From assembly GCF_000247815.1 (NCBI RefSeq), contig NC_021692.1, positions 5,920,917 through 5,984,916 of the forward strand: DNA of 64,000 bases, given 5' to 3'. The notes beneath the pieces were generated by a model, which was given only the letters and a program-made list of their open reading frames with translations, ran no database searches and was not told the origin of the DNA. Below are positions 23,640-36,673 of the stretch, piece by piece (position 1 is the first letter of the stretch; each line of letters begins with the position of its first letter). The position numbers and the translations under genes were made by a program. Source of the DNA: Ficedula albicollis. Its lineage: Eukaryota; Chordata; Aves; Passeriformes; Muscicapidae.

Positions 23640-24620
23640 GGGCGAACGGGTGTGAAATGGTCACTGGTTAAATGAGGGACGGGCGGTCAGTGGGCAAGAA
23701 GGAGTGAAATGGTCAAAGAGGTGATAAGTGGTCGGTGGTTAGATGAGTGAAATGGTCAGTCGTCAAATGGATGACGAGTGGTCAGATGAATGTCAAAAGG
23801 GTGACAAGTGGTCAGTGCTCAAATAGTGTGGAATGGTCAGTGTCAAAAGGATAACAAGTGGTCAGGGGTCAAGCGGTGCCAGGGGCTGTGCTCAGACCAC
23901 AGCTGTCAAATCCTCCAGGTCAGGCAGTCAGACAGATCCTGGTCAAACGGGTGTGAAATGGTCAGTGGTTAAAGAGGTGATGAGTGGTCGGTGGTCAAAG
24001 GAGTGACATGGTCAGTCGTCAAATGGGTGACAAGTGGCTGGTGGTCAAATGAGGGACAAGGGGTCAGTGCTCCAACGGTGTGGAATGATCAGTGCTCAAA
24101 CGGTGTAGCATGGTCAGTGTCAAAAGGGTGACAAGTGGTCAGTGCTCAAACGGTGTGGAATGGTCAGGGCTCAAAGGAGTGTGCAATGGTCAGTGTCAAA
24201 AGGATAGCAAGTGGTCAGGGGTAAAACGGTGCCAGGGTCTGTGCTCAGACCACAGCTGTCAAATCCTCCAGGTCAGACAGGTGTCAGTTCCTGGTCAAAC
24301 GGGTGTGAAATGGTCAGTGGTCAAGCAGGTGACAGTGGTCAGTGGTCAGAGGGTCCAGGGGCTGCGCTCAGGTAGCGACTGTCAAATCCACGGGGGTCAA
24401 ACAGTTGTCAGACAGGCAAAGGTCAAACAGGAGTGAAGTGGTCAGTGGTTGGTGGTCAGGCAGGTGTCAAGTGGTCAGGGGGTCAGATGGGTGTCACCTG
24501 CTTGAACAGGTGACAGACACTTGGTGGTCAAACGGCTCCAGGGGCTGTGCTGGGCCAGCAGCTGTCAAACCCAGATGGTCAGTGGCCAGACAGGGAACAT
24601 GGTCAGTGGCCAAACGTCCA
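23640..24620. repeat. Degenerate GGTCA/GTCAAA-rich tandem repeat in DVL1 intron 1
   Basis: About 1 kb is built of short modules such as AAATGGTCAGTGGTCAAA, GGGTGACAAGTGGTCAGTG and GCTCAAACGGTGTGGAATGG. A larger unit of about 345 bp is visible: the segment with CTGTGCTCAGACCACAGCTG occurs near 23886 and again near 24239, with diverged versions further right. No coding function is seen. Confidence 0.85.
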
Positions 24621-24940
24621 AGGGCACAGGCTGAACTGGGACTTTGCAGTGACCTCTGGTGAGCAGAGGCAGCTCGGTGAGCAGAGCTGGGGGTGTTTGA
24701 CCCCGTTCTGCTCTCTGCACACCACTGTGGCTTGCGTGCCACCGGGCTTAGCGACAGCCAGAACAAAATAAACCAATAAAAGTCCGTCTGACAGTTTGCC
24801 AGACAGTAACTTTCAAAATGTATTAATCCTTTTGTAGCAAATCACTTCTCTTTGTACTCGCATCTGTTGCTGGCAAGGCAATTTTGCACAGTTAAATGCC
24901 TTGCCAGGGGAAAAGAAAAAAAAAAAAAAAAAACGAGGGG

Positions 24941-24973
<33 letters not shown>

Positions 24974-25278
24974 AGCTGGTTTGTGGGAAACTCGTGTGGA
25001 CCTGACTCCAAAATAACACCGTGGTTGAGTGCAGGTTTTGTGTTTGGTGAGATGGATCACCCCAAGAATCCTTGGATGTGTTGTGCGGCCTCTTTCTTAT
25101 CCCTGAGACCCGAAGCCTTTCATGCTGATTGTGTTTTTATCCCTGGTGGAATGTGGATATTGTTTGTTGACACGTATTTCTGATGTGGTGAGTTGTTAGT
25201 GTTGGCTTGTAACCATAGGAGTGTTGGTGGATTGACTTCTTGTTTTTCTCAGTTGTGGAAATGTTTCTGGGGGTGGGG

Positions 25279-25282
<4 letters not shown>
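24621..25282. other. DVL1 intron 1 sequence with two A runs
   Basis: Mostly unique sequence. Long A runs at about 24913-24934 and 24942-24970 are separated by CGAGGGG. Nothing else is recognised. Confidence 0.55.

Positions 25283-25343
<61 letters not shown>
25283..25343. other. 61-base C run flanked by G runs, probable artefact
   Basis: The sequence reads GGGGTGGGGGGGG, then 61 C, then GGGGGGA. A switch from G run to C run to G run is best explained by joining opposite-strand poly-G read tails. Confidence 0.75.
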
Positions 25344-25345
<2 letters not shown>

Positions 25346-25983
25346 GGGGAACAACCGTACAAAATGTTTGTTTTCAAAATAAATGTCTTTGAAATCGACT
25401 GTTGGTAAATTTTCCTCCTTCACCTCCGAGTGACAGGGACACGTTGTTGTCACAAAAATTCAAGTTGTATTTGTGGTTTGATTTCACTGAAGGAGGTTGG
25501 GATTGTTCAGGCAGCATCTGCATCATTCCCACTGCCACAGAAATTTAGGGTTAGGAAATATAAACTGTGCTGAGGCATCCTGAACACACAGGGATGTTTT
25601 GGTCTTTGACCAGGAAACAGAGTTAGTAACAAACCCTAGGGTGGATTTTCTTATTAGTCTGAAAATTGGGGTGAAACTTTTCTGTTACTAACGGAGATGA
25701 AGGGCTGCAAGGATCAATACCTGGAAATTCTGTCTTTATTATTTAATCAGCAGCATTTGGGTGACAATTCACTGCCTTGAGACAGCTCAGAGTGACTCTG
25801 CTGCACGTGGGACTCCTGAACTGTCAGTCAGATCTTTGCATTTGTTTTCTGTGTCCTGTTCCTTGTGTGTTTGTGCCTCTCTGAATTAGAAATATTTGGG
25901 AAAATTACAAGATGAAATTTGTCTGGCTTAGTGTTAATAATTAGTATGGGTTTTGTTTTTATCATCTCATCTGCAAACTGACT
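25344..25983. other. DVL1 intron 1 unique sequence
   Basis: Non-repetitive AT-rich sequence with no exon, RNA gene or repeat family that I recognise. Confidence 0.5.
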
Positions 25984-26205
25984 TTTTGTGGAATATCCTG
26001 AGCTGGAAGGGATTATCCAGCCCAGCTCCTGGCCCTGCCCAGACACTCCAAAATCCCACCCTGTGCAGCTTTGGGAGTGTTTTCCAAACCCTCCTGGAGC
26101 TCTTGGGGCTGTGCCCATTCCCTGGGCATTGCCCAGCCCCCTCTGGGGGATGAACTTCCCCAAAATCCAACCTAAACCTCCCCTGGCACAGCTCCATCCT
26201 TTTAA
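25984..26205 (-). mobile_element. CR1 LINE 3' fragment (antisense)
   Basis: The sequence follows the reverse complement of the chicken repeat 1 3' region: GAGCTGGAAGGGATTATCCA, CAGCTCCTGGCCCTGCCCAG, CTCTGGGGGATGAACTTCCC, and AATCCAACCTAAACCTCCCC near the end. It is a 5'-truncated, non-coding copy, as most CR1 insertions are. Confidence 0.88.
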
Positions 26206-27534
26206 TTGTTGCAAACAGGCAATTCTAGCTGCTGTTACCACAAACCAGAACAGAACTGTGTCTCTCTAATTTCTCCCTTATGTGCCTGAAAACCTCATGT
26301 CCTGGAAGTGACACTTGGGCTGGAGCTGCAGGGACTTTTTGGGTGTCCCTGTGGTGTCCTGGTGTCCTTCCCTCTTGTGCCAAGCTGGGATTGGCTTGGT
26401 CACTTGCTAAATCCTTACATTTTTGACTTTGAAATGTGAAAAGCACTCCTTGTGTGAGGAAAGCAAATGTTTTCCTGGAGGTTGGAGCCTCCTTGGGAAG
26501 CCAGGGCTGGGGAACTGACTCCTTGCAATTCTGCACATGCTGTTGTAATTAAGGCACGGCCTTTCCTGGATCCTGAACTCATGGAATAAATAACGTGCTC
26601 AGAAACACTGGATGTGTTTCCAAGTGTGAAAGATGCAGTGGCTGAGGGCTGGGATGGAGCTGTTCCATGGATGTGTCATGGAATTCAAGCCCTGTTTGCT
26701 GCTTGGAAGGTGCAGGAGGTGTGGCAGTGTCACATTCCCTTTTCTGAGCTTTGAATTTACTGCTCTGCCACTTTCCCCTGTGCCACTTCATCCCCTGACT
26801 CATGGAGGGATGGCTCTGCCTCTCCTGCTGCCTCCATCTGGAGCCATAATGCTGGTTTTAAGATGCAGGATGTCCAGCTGTGCCCTGGCATTAATACTCA
26901 ACCCTTGCAAATACTTTGTAGCTTCTATTTTTATTTTAGTTGGTGGGAAAGCAAGCAGGGACATTACAGGATCAGCCTCATTAATGTGAAATTTAGGAGA
27001 GGTGATGTTTGAGGTATGTTTTTACAAACAAGGAGCTGTGTCATCAGCTGATTTAATTAATTCCAGCCACTGATTCTTTCCTCAGGGCAAAGCTCAGAGG
27101 TCATTTCCCATCACTGACATTGTTGCCTCTCAGGTTACAGCCCCACACATCCTTGCAGGAAGACAGAATTCTGTTAATTTGAATCTTTGATGATTAAAAA
27201 AAACGACAGCTAATGACTACATCTAAAAATAAAGCTGTAGCTTGTGATGCCTGGGCTCTCATGACTGAAATGCTGACAGCTGTGTGGGATCCAAATGATT
27301 CATAATGAATCTGTGTGACAGATCCTACAAGAGGAATTCCTATCTGTCTGCTTTTAAATATTGGGTATTTCCAGAGCTTTGCTTGTAAAACACGAACAGT
27401 AACTTCCAGAAGCACAAAATGCTGAATCCAGGCATTCCCATGTGTTTCATCTGCTGTACAATAACCTGGTTTGAGACTTTGCCCTTGCAGTGTGGGATGT
27501 GATGCTGTGGCAGGAGGGTTTCAGTGAACAACTG
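26206..27534. other. DVL1 intron 1 unique sequence
   Basis: No strong repeat, exon or RNA signature is seen. ORFs are short and in arbitrary frames. Confidence 0.5.
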
Positions 27535-28300
27535 AACCATCCTAAAGAGGTGATCTGGCCAAAATGGGATAAATATTCCTTCTGTGAATTGTTGTGGTTC
27601 TTTTACTCCATTCCACCTGTGATGTAAAGAGGTGATCTGGCCAAAATTGGATAAATACTCCTTCTGTGCAGATCTGTCCAAAGTGGAATAAATATTCCTT
27701 CTGTGCATTGTTGTGGCTCTTCTCTGTTCTCCCAGTGATCCTAAAAAAGTGATCTGGCCAAAATGGGATAAATATTCCTTCTGTGAATTGTTGTGGTTCC
27801 TCTGCTCCATTTCCCTGTGATCCTAAAAGGTGATCTGGCCAAAATTGGATAAATATTCCTTCTGTGAATTGTTGTGGTTCTTTTACTCCGTTCCACCTGT
27901 GATCTAAAGAGGTGATCTGGCCAAAAAGAGATAAATATTCCTTCTGTGAGTTGTTGTGACTCCTCTGCTCTGTTCTCCCTGTGATCCTACAGAGGTGATC
28001 TGGCCCAAATGGGATAAATATTCCTTCTGTGCATTGCAGTGGTTCTTTTACTCCATCCCCCCTGTGATCCTAAAAAAGTGATCTGGCCAAAATGGGATAA
28101 ATATTCCTTCTGTGAATTGTTGATTCCTCTGCTCCATTCCCCCTGTGATCCTAAAGAAGTGGTCTGTCCAAAGTGGAATAAATATTCCTTCTGTGCATTG
28201 TTGTGGCTCTTCTCTGTTCTCCCAGTGATCCTAAAAAAGTGATCTGGCCAAAATGGGATAAATATTCCTTCTGTGCCTTGCTGTGGTTCCTCTGCTCCAC
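27535..28300. repeat. Minisatellite, 60-110-bp units in DVL1 intron 1
   Basis: Eight or more units carry GTGATCTGGCCAAAATGGGA, TAAATATTCCTTCTGTG and TTGTTGTGGTTC, separated by variable TCTGCTCCATT-type spacers. Unit length is irregular. The minus-strand ORFs through it repeat the same peptide and are not genes. Confidence 0.9.
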
Positions 28301-28825
28301 TCCCTGTGAGTGCAATAGCAGAGTGTGTCTGCTCTGCCACCCTTTGGGTGAGGTTCAAATCCTCATTCTTTCCATTGTGTGAACTAAGACTCCTGTGATT
28401 CTCCTTCTCTGAGGAGTGGCTTTTTAAGCATTCCTTTGGTATCAGCAAAAGAGCTTCCTTTCAAACTGCACTTCGAGGTGCAGCTAAAAATTGGTTTTCT
28501 TGGTTGAAAACTGATGAGAAAATAGGATTTAAAGCAGCAGGAATCTGGTTTGGGATCGGGATTGTGAGCTGAATGGGGTGATTTTTAATAGGAGAGGGAC
28601 ATGGGAAGCATTTTGTGCCTTTTATGGAGGCAGTGCAGCATCCCTGATTTACCCTTGCCCTAAGAGCAGTTAGAAAAGGGATCCTAACTACCAGATGTCC
28701 TGCTGTGCTATAATTTCATAATTAGAGCTTTTTTAAAAACACACAGAATAATTTTAGGAGGAGAAATGAAAGCAGGAGTTGCTTATTTATCCAGTTCAGA
28801 GGGACTGTTGGGAAGAGTTTGCAGT
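28301..28825. other. DVL1 intron 1 unique sequence
   Basis: No feature recognised. Confidence 0.5.
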
Positions 28826-29072
28826 GACAGGACAGAAGGGAATGGCTGCAGGCTGACACAGGGCAGGGGGAGATGGGAAATTAGGAAAGAATTCTTCCCT
28901 GGGAGGGTGAGGAGGCCCTGGTAGAGATTTCCCAAAAAAATCTGTGGTTGTCCAATCCCTGGAGGTGTCCAAGGTCAGGCTGGAGCTCCCTGGGACAGTG
29001 GGAATGTCCCTGCCCATGGCAGGGGTGGCACTGGGTGGGATTTAAACCCAAACCCAAACCACCCTGGGATTT
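28826..29072 (+). mobile_element. CR1 LINE 3' fragment (sense)
   Basis: The stretch matches the CR1 3' region in forward order: GGACAGAAGGGAATGGCTGC, GGAAATTAGGAAAGAATTCT, AATCCCTGGAGGTGTCCAAG and CCTGCCCATGGCAGGGGTGG. It is a truncated copy without coding potential. Confidence 0.88.
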
Positions 29073-30000
<928 letters not shown>

Positions 30001-30993
30001 CCAAAGCAAGTGGTTCTTCTTTGCCAGGGAATTCCAGGTGATGTCCAGAGCTGAAGGATGGGCAGGGAGATTTGCCTGGAATTTTTTTCTTTTTTTTGGG
30101 AAAACCTGGAACCTTTGGCACTGAACTAGGAGCAGGGTGATGGTGACAAAGCAGCCATGGAGAATTACCTGCTCTGGGCTTGTTTTCCCTTTCTCCTCCT
30201 CCTCATTTTATCTCTTTTACCCTCAGTGTTATGGAGGAAACAGGTGATTTTAGAAGAGTAAGGAAGTAGCTCCATGAGGGCAGAATTAATAAAAACAGCT
30301 TTTCTGAAGATTCATCTCCTCTCAGTGCTTACCTGCTGTATTTTCTCTGTTCTCTCATCACTGAGTAGTTCAGAGACTGAGAAAAATACAATTTATTTGG
30401 ACCTTCAACTGCTCATTCAGCCTCACAATTTACCATGCAGAGCTTTGCAAGTGCAGATTTACTGAAAATATGAATGCAGGTTTACTGAAAATATGAATGC
30501 AGATTTACTGAAAATATAAATACACATTTACTGAAAATATCTTTTGGTCAGCAGCAGATGGAGCAACAAGTGGGTTTCTTGTAAAAGGGTTTTTTTTCTT
30601 TTTTTCCCACTCCTTTTTGGCCAGGTTTGCCTGGCAGGAGGCTGGAGGGGAATGATGGGTTGTGTAAGAGCCCCAGTGGCTGCAGGTCAGGCTGGGACAG
30701 CTGCTCTGGGTGTAAACAGGCTCAGGGGTGACATCCAGCACCTGCTGAACTCACTGAGGGCCTTTTTCTTCTCAAATACATTGAATTTTGACCCATTTTC
30801 TAGCTCATGTTGTGTCACTCCCTTCCAGTGAGTGCAGTGGGAGGACAAAACTTTTTAAGGAAAAAAAAAAAAGCTTTTCTTTTTGTCTCAAAACTCCACA
30901 GATGATTGAGTAGATTTAATTGTGAAAATGTTTAATTTTTATTAGTTTTTTGAGACAGCTCCTAAACCTGGTGGCTCTGGCTGTGCAGTTCAG
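30001..30993. other. DVL1 intron 1 sequence
   Basis: Mostly unique. It includes a small tandem repeat near 30450-30540 (TTTACTGAAAATATGAATGC units). No exon is seen. Confidence 0.5.
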
Positions 30994-31272
30994 TGGCTTT
31001 TCCAGCTTTTTTTTTACACACTTGCTCAGCTTGGAAAAGATCCTTAAAATCATGGGGTCCAACTTTGAACCAGCACTGCCAAATCCATCATGTCCCAAAA
31101 TGACCTTAAATCCCCAGCTTGATTCAATCCAAGAAATCTGGCTTTTCCAGCTTTTTTTTTACACACTTGCTCAGCTTGGAAAAGATCCTTAAAATCATGG
31201 GGTCCAACTTTGAACCAGCACTGCCAAATCCATCATGTCCCAAAATGACCTTAAATCCCCAGCTTGATTCAA
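30994..31272 (-). mobile_element. CR1-like fragment in a 146-bp tandem duplication
   Basis: Two copies (30994-31139 and 31140-31272) repeat with a 146-bp offset. Each contains TTGGAAAAGATCCTTAAAAT, CATGGGGTCCAACTTTGAAC and CACTGCCAAATCCATCATGT, which resemble the reverse complement of a CR1 3' segment. The second copy is almost identical to the first, so the duplication is later than the insertion. Confidence 0.7.
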
Positions 31273-34166
31273 TAACAGCCTGAAAACTGGGATTATTAAG
31301 GGCAGGTCCTAGGCCTGAAAATTTGGATTATTAAGGGCAGGTCCTGAGTACCTGGATCATCAGCAGTCAAGAATTCAGGCTCCAAGGGAAAGTTTAATAC
31401 CTGCAGAAAGTTGGGGAGCTGTTACTGTGGGGAAAAAAAAAAAAGATGGATGGTGGTGTAATTAAAGCATTGAAATGAGAGTTGGAAATACAAAATAAAT
31501 TGTATTTAGGTTTGGACTCAGCAAAATACTTGGGCACAGTGGCTGAATTGAAGTCTGTGCCTGCTCCTAATAGCAGGCACAGATAAATATATAAATATAT
31601 ATAGATAAGATAAAGATAAATAAATTTGTCTTTTCTTTATTTCTCCTTTCTTTTTGCCATTTTCTCCCTGAAATCTATAAACTTTTAATTCTGTTTATAG
31701 AACATCCAGTGCTTTTTGCTGGGGTGCTTTTCTGCTTGCTGCCATCAGAAAACACCATTTAATCCAAATAATAGAAACCAAGTACAAACCCCCAAGTACA
31801 AGTTTGGATGGTCACTGTTCATTTTGGGCTGAGCAGGGCTGGGCACTCCTGAAAACCCAAAAATCCTGGAGAAGGAGGCTCAGAACAGGGACAGAAATTT
31901 CTCTTAATTTATCTTCATTTACCTTTACTTAATTTATCTTTTTTTTTTTTACCTTGAAATCCAGAGAAATCTGCAGCCACACCAGGCTGGCACACATTTT
32001 ACCAAGCTGATTCTGATACCTGTCTGCAGTACCAGCCACTGCTTATTTTCATGTTTTCATGTCCCAGCTGTAATGCAATCTAAATATTTATTTTTTTTTT
32101 TCCTGCTGGAACCTGAGCCCTGCTCTGCTCTGAGGGTGGAGTGTGTTACATTTATTAAAAGCTGAGGCTATGAAAACAAGCTCAAGGGATCCATCAGGTT
32201 TGGTTTGCTTCCTGTGCCTGCTGATCTGCGCTGGGACAAGTCAGAAAAAACAAATTTACAAGAAAAACAAGTTGTTCATTTAAAGAGCACCTCTTTAGAG
32301 TGGATGCAGGTTTTTTTAATATTTATTTTATTTTTTATTTTATTTTCCCTTTCCCAATACTCTCTTTGGGTTTAAGAATCCCCCCCACAGCTCCTGGAAA
32401 CATTAAGGATTCCAGTTCAGCAATTTTATCTATAGGCTGGCTGTATCTCTAATTCAACTTTGCCTGTGAATTAAGTGGGATTTATTTAATAATAATTTTT
32501 TTTAAGGATTATCTCCATCCCAGAGAGCAAGCAGGAGGAGATCCAGCTGCTCCAGGAGATCCACAAGCTTTGAAATCCACCCCAAATTGCTGCAGCACAG
32601 CTGAAAACATTGAATTAAGGAGTTAATTTCCATGCAGTAATAATAATAAAGCCTGGAACAGATGAGTGGCAGCAGAGTCCCTGCACTGGGGTCCTGCTCA
32701 CCTCTGAGCACGAGGTTATTTTCAAAACCAGCATTTTGGTTCCATTGAAATGCAGCTGGGAGGTGTTACCATGGCTTTGTGCAATTTTTGGGGCCAATTC
32801 TCACTCTGATTTTAAGGAATTTAATTAATTTATTTCAGGTGGTGTTTGGACAACACATGGATTTTTTGGTTTTTTAATGCCATTCACAGACTCCTCTCTG
32901 CTCTTCATCTCCCTCAGGTGTCCTGGCATGGTTCAGTTTTATTCAATTCAATTCAATTCAATTCAATTCAATTCAATTCAATTCAATTCAGATTTCTCCT
33001 TTCCCCCCTCCTGGCATGGTTCAGTTTTATTCAATTCAATTAAATTCAATTCAGATTTCTCCTTTCCCCCCTTTCCCCCCTCCCAATGAGGGATGTTTTC
33101 CTGCATGTTTGACTGAAATGTTGTGCTGGATGTGATCAACAGCAGATTTCCCTGCCTTAATCTCTGGGGGAAATTCTCTGATTTCCTCAAATTCTGGCTC
33201 ATTCTCACTTTCTTTTCTGTGTTCATGTTTTCCTTCCAAAGATCCCTAAAATCCAATATTTTAAACCCTGCCCCTCCTCTCCTTAGCAGGTGTCTCCCTC
33301 CTGTGCCTCACTTTATAGGAGAGGAAATTAATTAATTAAGAATCAACTGATGATTCCAATTAATGATGCTGACTCAACACATGAATTATGTAATTTATAT
33401 AAAACCCACTCTTTGCAGCTGTGTTATTGCAGTTTATTCTGCAGTAATAAAAATTAAGGTTTAAATTAAAGGTTTGTGCTGAGATTTCTGGGTTTCATTT
33501 GGAAAAAAAAATAAGAGAGAGGAAGTAAAGGGTAAGGGCAATATCTAGATTTTATTAACTTATTAATTTATCCTCTTATTTTTAAAAACTCTGCTCATGC
33601 TTCCTCTCCACTTCCCCCTTTGTTTGCATATTTTGCATGAGGATTAATTAATTAATTTCCCCTAATTGACCAAAACAATTCTGCATTGTACTGAACAGAA
33701 TTTTCTGGTGCAGTTTAATTCCATCATATCCAGGATTGCATCTCATCCCTGGCTGTGTTCTTTAGAAAAAAACCCAGGTGCCTCCTCTTTTGCTGAATGT
33801 CTATTTTATGTGCTCTAATTGTGCAATTATCTGCTGATAATTAAGATTTCTGCAAGGGCTGTGTGTGTGAGCTGCAAATGAATCTTTTCTGCTGATCTGG
33901 AGTCATGTCAGAGCATCCTGGCCTTCAGCAGGCAGCAGTTTGAAACACTTAAAAAAAAAAAAAAAGGAAGTAAATTATTTTAAAAAAATCTTTAAAAAAA
34001 AAGAAGTAACTTTTTTTTTAAAAAAAGAAGTAAATTCTTTAAAAAAAGAAGTAAATTGTTTTAAAAAATGAAGTAAATTCCTTAAAAAAAAGCATTTTTT
34101 TTTTAAAAAAAGTAAATTCTTTAAAAAAAAGAAGTAAATTCTTAAAAAAAAAAAGTAAATGCTTTT

Positions 34167-34167
<1 letters not shown>
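31273..34167. other. DVL1 intron 1, AT-rich sequence with simple repeats
   Basis: Contains a short duplication of TTATTAAGGGCAGGTCCT near 31290-31350, an (ATTCA)n tract at about 32940-32990 with a smaller one near 33030, and degenerate A-run/GAAGTAAATTC repeats from 33950 to the C run. No exon is recognised. Confidence 0.6.

Positions 34168-34245
<78 letters not shown>
34168..34245. other. 78-base pure C run, probable artefact
   Basis: A C homopolymer stands inside an A-run/GTAAAT repeat. The same AAAAAGTAAATGCTTTT-type sequence is present on both sides. Confidence 0.8.
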
Positions 34246-34246
<1 letters not shown>

Positions 34247-36585
34247 TAAAATCTTTAAAAAAAAGTAAATTCTTAAAAAAAAAGTAAATGCTTTTTAAAA
34301 AGTGCATTCTAAAAAAGAAAAATAAATTCAGTTTAAGTGCAGCTATTTCTTAAGAATTTGGCAAAATGCACAATTCCAGTTCCAAAGAATTGTTTGCAGA
34401 CAAGCTCCACTGAAAAGTTCAGCTGGGAAAATGAAAATGGGGAATTCCTGACTAATACCAGTTTTCACTGTTGATTTAATCTCTGCTTTTATTCACTTGG
34501 TTGGGGTGCTGGAGCTGGGCTGATGATTAAACTCATCTCTTTTCTTTTCTCACTAATTATTGATTCATCATCATTTAGGGCAGGTCTGTAATTCCAGTGA
34601 ACTTAGAGGAAAACCACTCCTGAAAATCTCCTCATTCTCAATTTTGCCTCTCCAAGAGTTCGAATTTTTCTTTTCTTTTTTTTTCCTGTTCAAAGATTTA
34701 TCAGTGGATATAAACAATTATTCTGCATTGTTACTTTAACTCACAGATCTGCAGCTGGCAATGTAATTTGAATTAAGTCAAAATGTCTGTTTAAGGAGAT
34801 GTTGCTGACAGGGAAATCATGAAAATTGTAATTATATGTTCCAATGCCATGACACAGATTTCTCCAAGGTTACTTTGGAACATGCTGACACATCCTACAT
34901 GAACAAACTACTTTAGATAAAGTCCCTAAATAGCCACTTAAACTCTTCTGGGAGATATTTTTACTCCTCATGATTTTAATCAGCCTAAAAAAATCCAAGT
35001 TTTAAGGCAAATTCTTGGAGGCATTTTTGAGGAAGCAGCATCTGTTGGCAGGAACATCTCATTTTTATTTCCCCCTCTGAGTTCCTGGCAGCTCCCACTG
35101 GTTCCTGAGCCTCTCTTGCTTGGTGAGAACACAAAAATGAAAATTCCTACCTTACACACCCTCCCAAAACTGGCAGGGAGAGGAAAACATGGAGAGGTCA
35201 CAAACCTGCAAAGCTCAGAGCTGCTCCCACCCAGCTCCTTTCAAATTCTGAATTTTTGGGTGTTTTTGTTTTCCCAGAGCTGATCATGACCTTGAGTTGA
35301 AAACTTGGACTGAAACCCAAGTGTTTGGGGCTGGGCAGTTGTTGGTTCTAGCAGAAGTACAGAAATAAAAAAATATAAATACAAAAATACAGAAATACAG
35401 AGAAATACAGAAATGCAAAAATACAAATGCAGAAATATAAATAGCAGAAATACAGAAGTACAAATACAGAAATACAGAAATACAAATGCAGAAATAGAAA
35501 TACAAATACAGAAATACAAATAGCAGAAATACAAATGCAGGAGTACAAACAGCAGAAATACAGAAATACAAAACTACAAATAGCAGAAATACAAATTCAA
35601 AAAATACAAATACAGAAATACAAATACAGAAATACAAATGCAGCAATGTGGTTTATTTCCATGTGAAATGGGAGGAACTGAGGGAATAACCATCATTTTT
35701 TTGGTTATTTCAGTGGCCTTGGTGAGATAAAGTATGAAAATCATGTGGGAGGATATTCAAAATATCTCTGATTTTGGCTGGAGTGTCCTGTAAAGGCTCT
35801 TTAGCAATTTGGGAGGAGCAGGTCTAAAAGAACCCTCTAGATTTTGATTTATTTATATATTTTAAACCTGAGTTCTGAGCTCTGAGATGTGGAAACATTT
35901 GGAAAATCCTTCATGAGGATTATTTTGCAAATGGTGTTTGTTATCTCCTGTCTTACTGTGGGGAGCTGGTATTTTTATACAAGAATTTGTGTTTTTACTG
36001 TTCAAACCAAGAATTCATCAAACAAAGTTGGAGAGGCACAAATAGACTTGAGAATTGTCTCAAAAGAAGAGTTTTTGTCATTAAATCTTACCTGAACCCA
36101 ACAATATTGAAATGACTTTGCTCTGTTTTCCCTCTGGAATTTAAGAACTCTGTGGTTTGGGATTTGATTTCAGTGTGGTCTGGGTTTAATTTTCCCTCTT
36201 CCAGCTACTCTGATTTTGATCTTGACTAAGTGATTTAATCCCTGAGATTACAATTTGAGTTAATTTGTGATTATCCTTATTTGTGTCCAGGAGCTGTGCC
36301 CTTGGAGGAGTTTGTGAACACGTTAAAATTAAATGTCTGCTGCCATTGTTTTTTTGGCAGAAATTTTTTACTGATCAACTTAATTACCAATTTTCCATGA
36401 ATTTTTGGTATTGTGGTTGAATATTTAAAATCATATAAATAAAATAATTCTTCAACACAGAAAGAACCAGTTCAAAAACCCCCATGTATTTACAAGACTT
36501 CTTGGGGCTGGTTTTAAAATACATTTATTTCCAGTTGTCGTTTATCACCTGTTTTATTACAGGCCAAAAAAAAAAAAAAAAAAAA

Positions 36586-36587
<2 letters not shown>
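34246..36587. other. DVL1 intron 1 sequence with an AAATACAG minisatellite
   Basis: From about 35355 to 35645 the sequence is a degenerate repeat of ATACAGAAATACAAATGCAG-like words. The remainder looks unique. A block near 34690-34880 is free of simple repeats. No exon is recognised. Confidence 0.6.

Positions 36588-36663
<76 letters not shown>
36588..36663. other. 76-base C run between A runs, probable artefact
   Basis: An A run of about 20 is followed by 76 C and then another A run of about 20. One real poly-A tract read from both sides with poly-G tails on the opposite strand would give this pattern. Confidence 0.82.
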
Positions 36664-36673
<10 letters not shown>

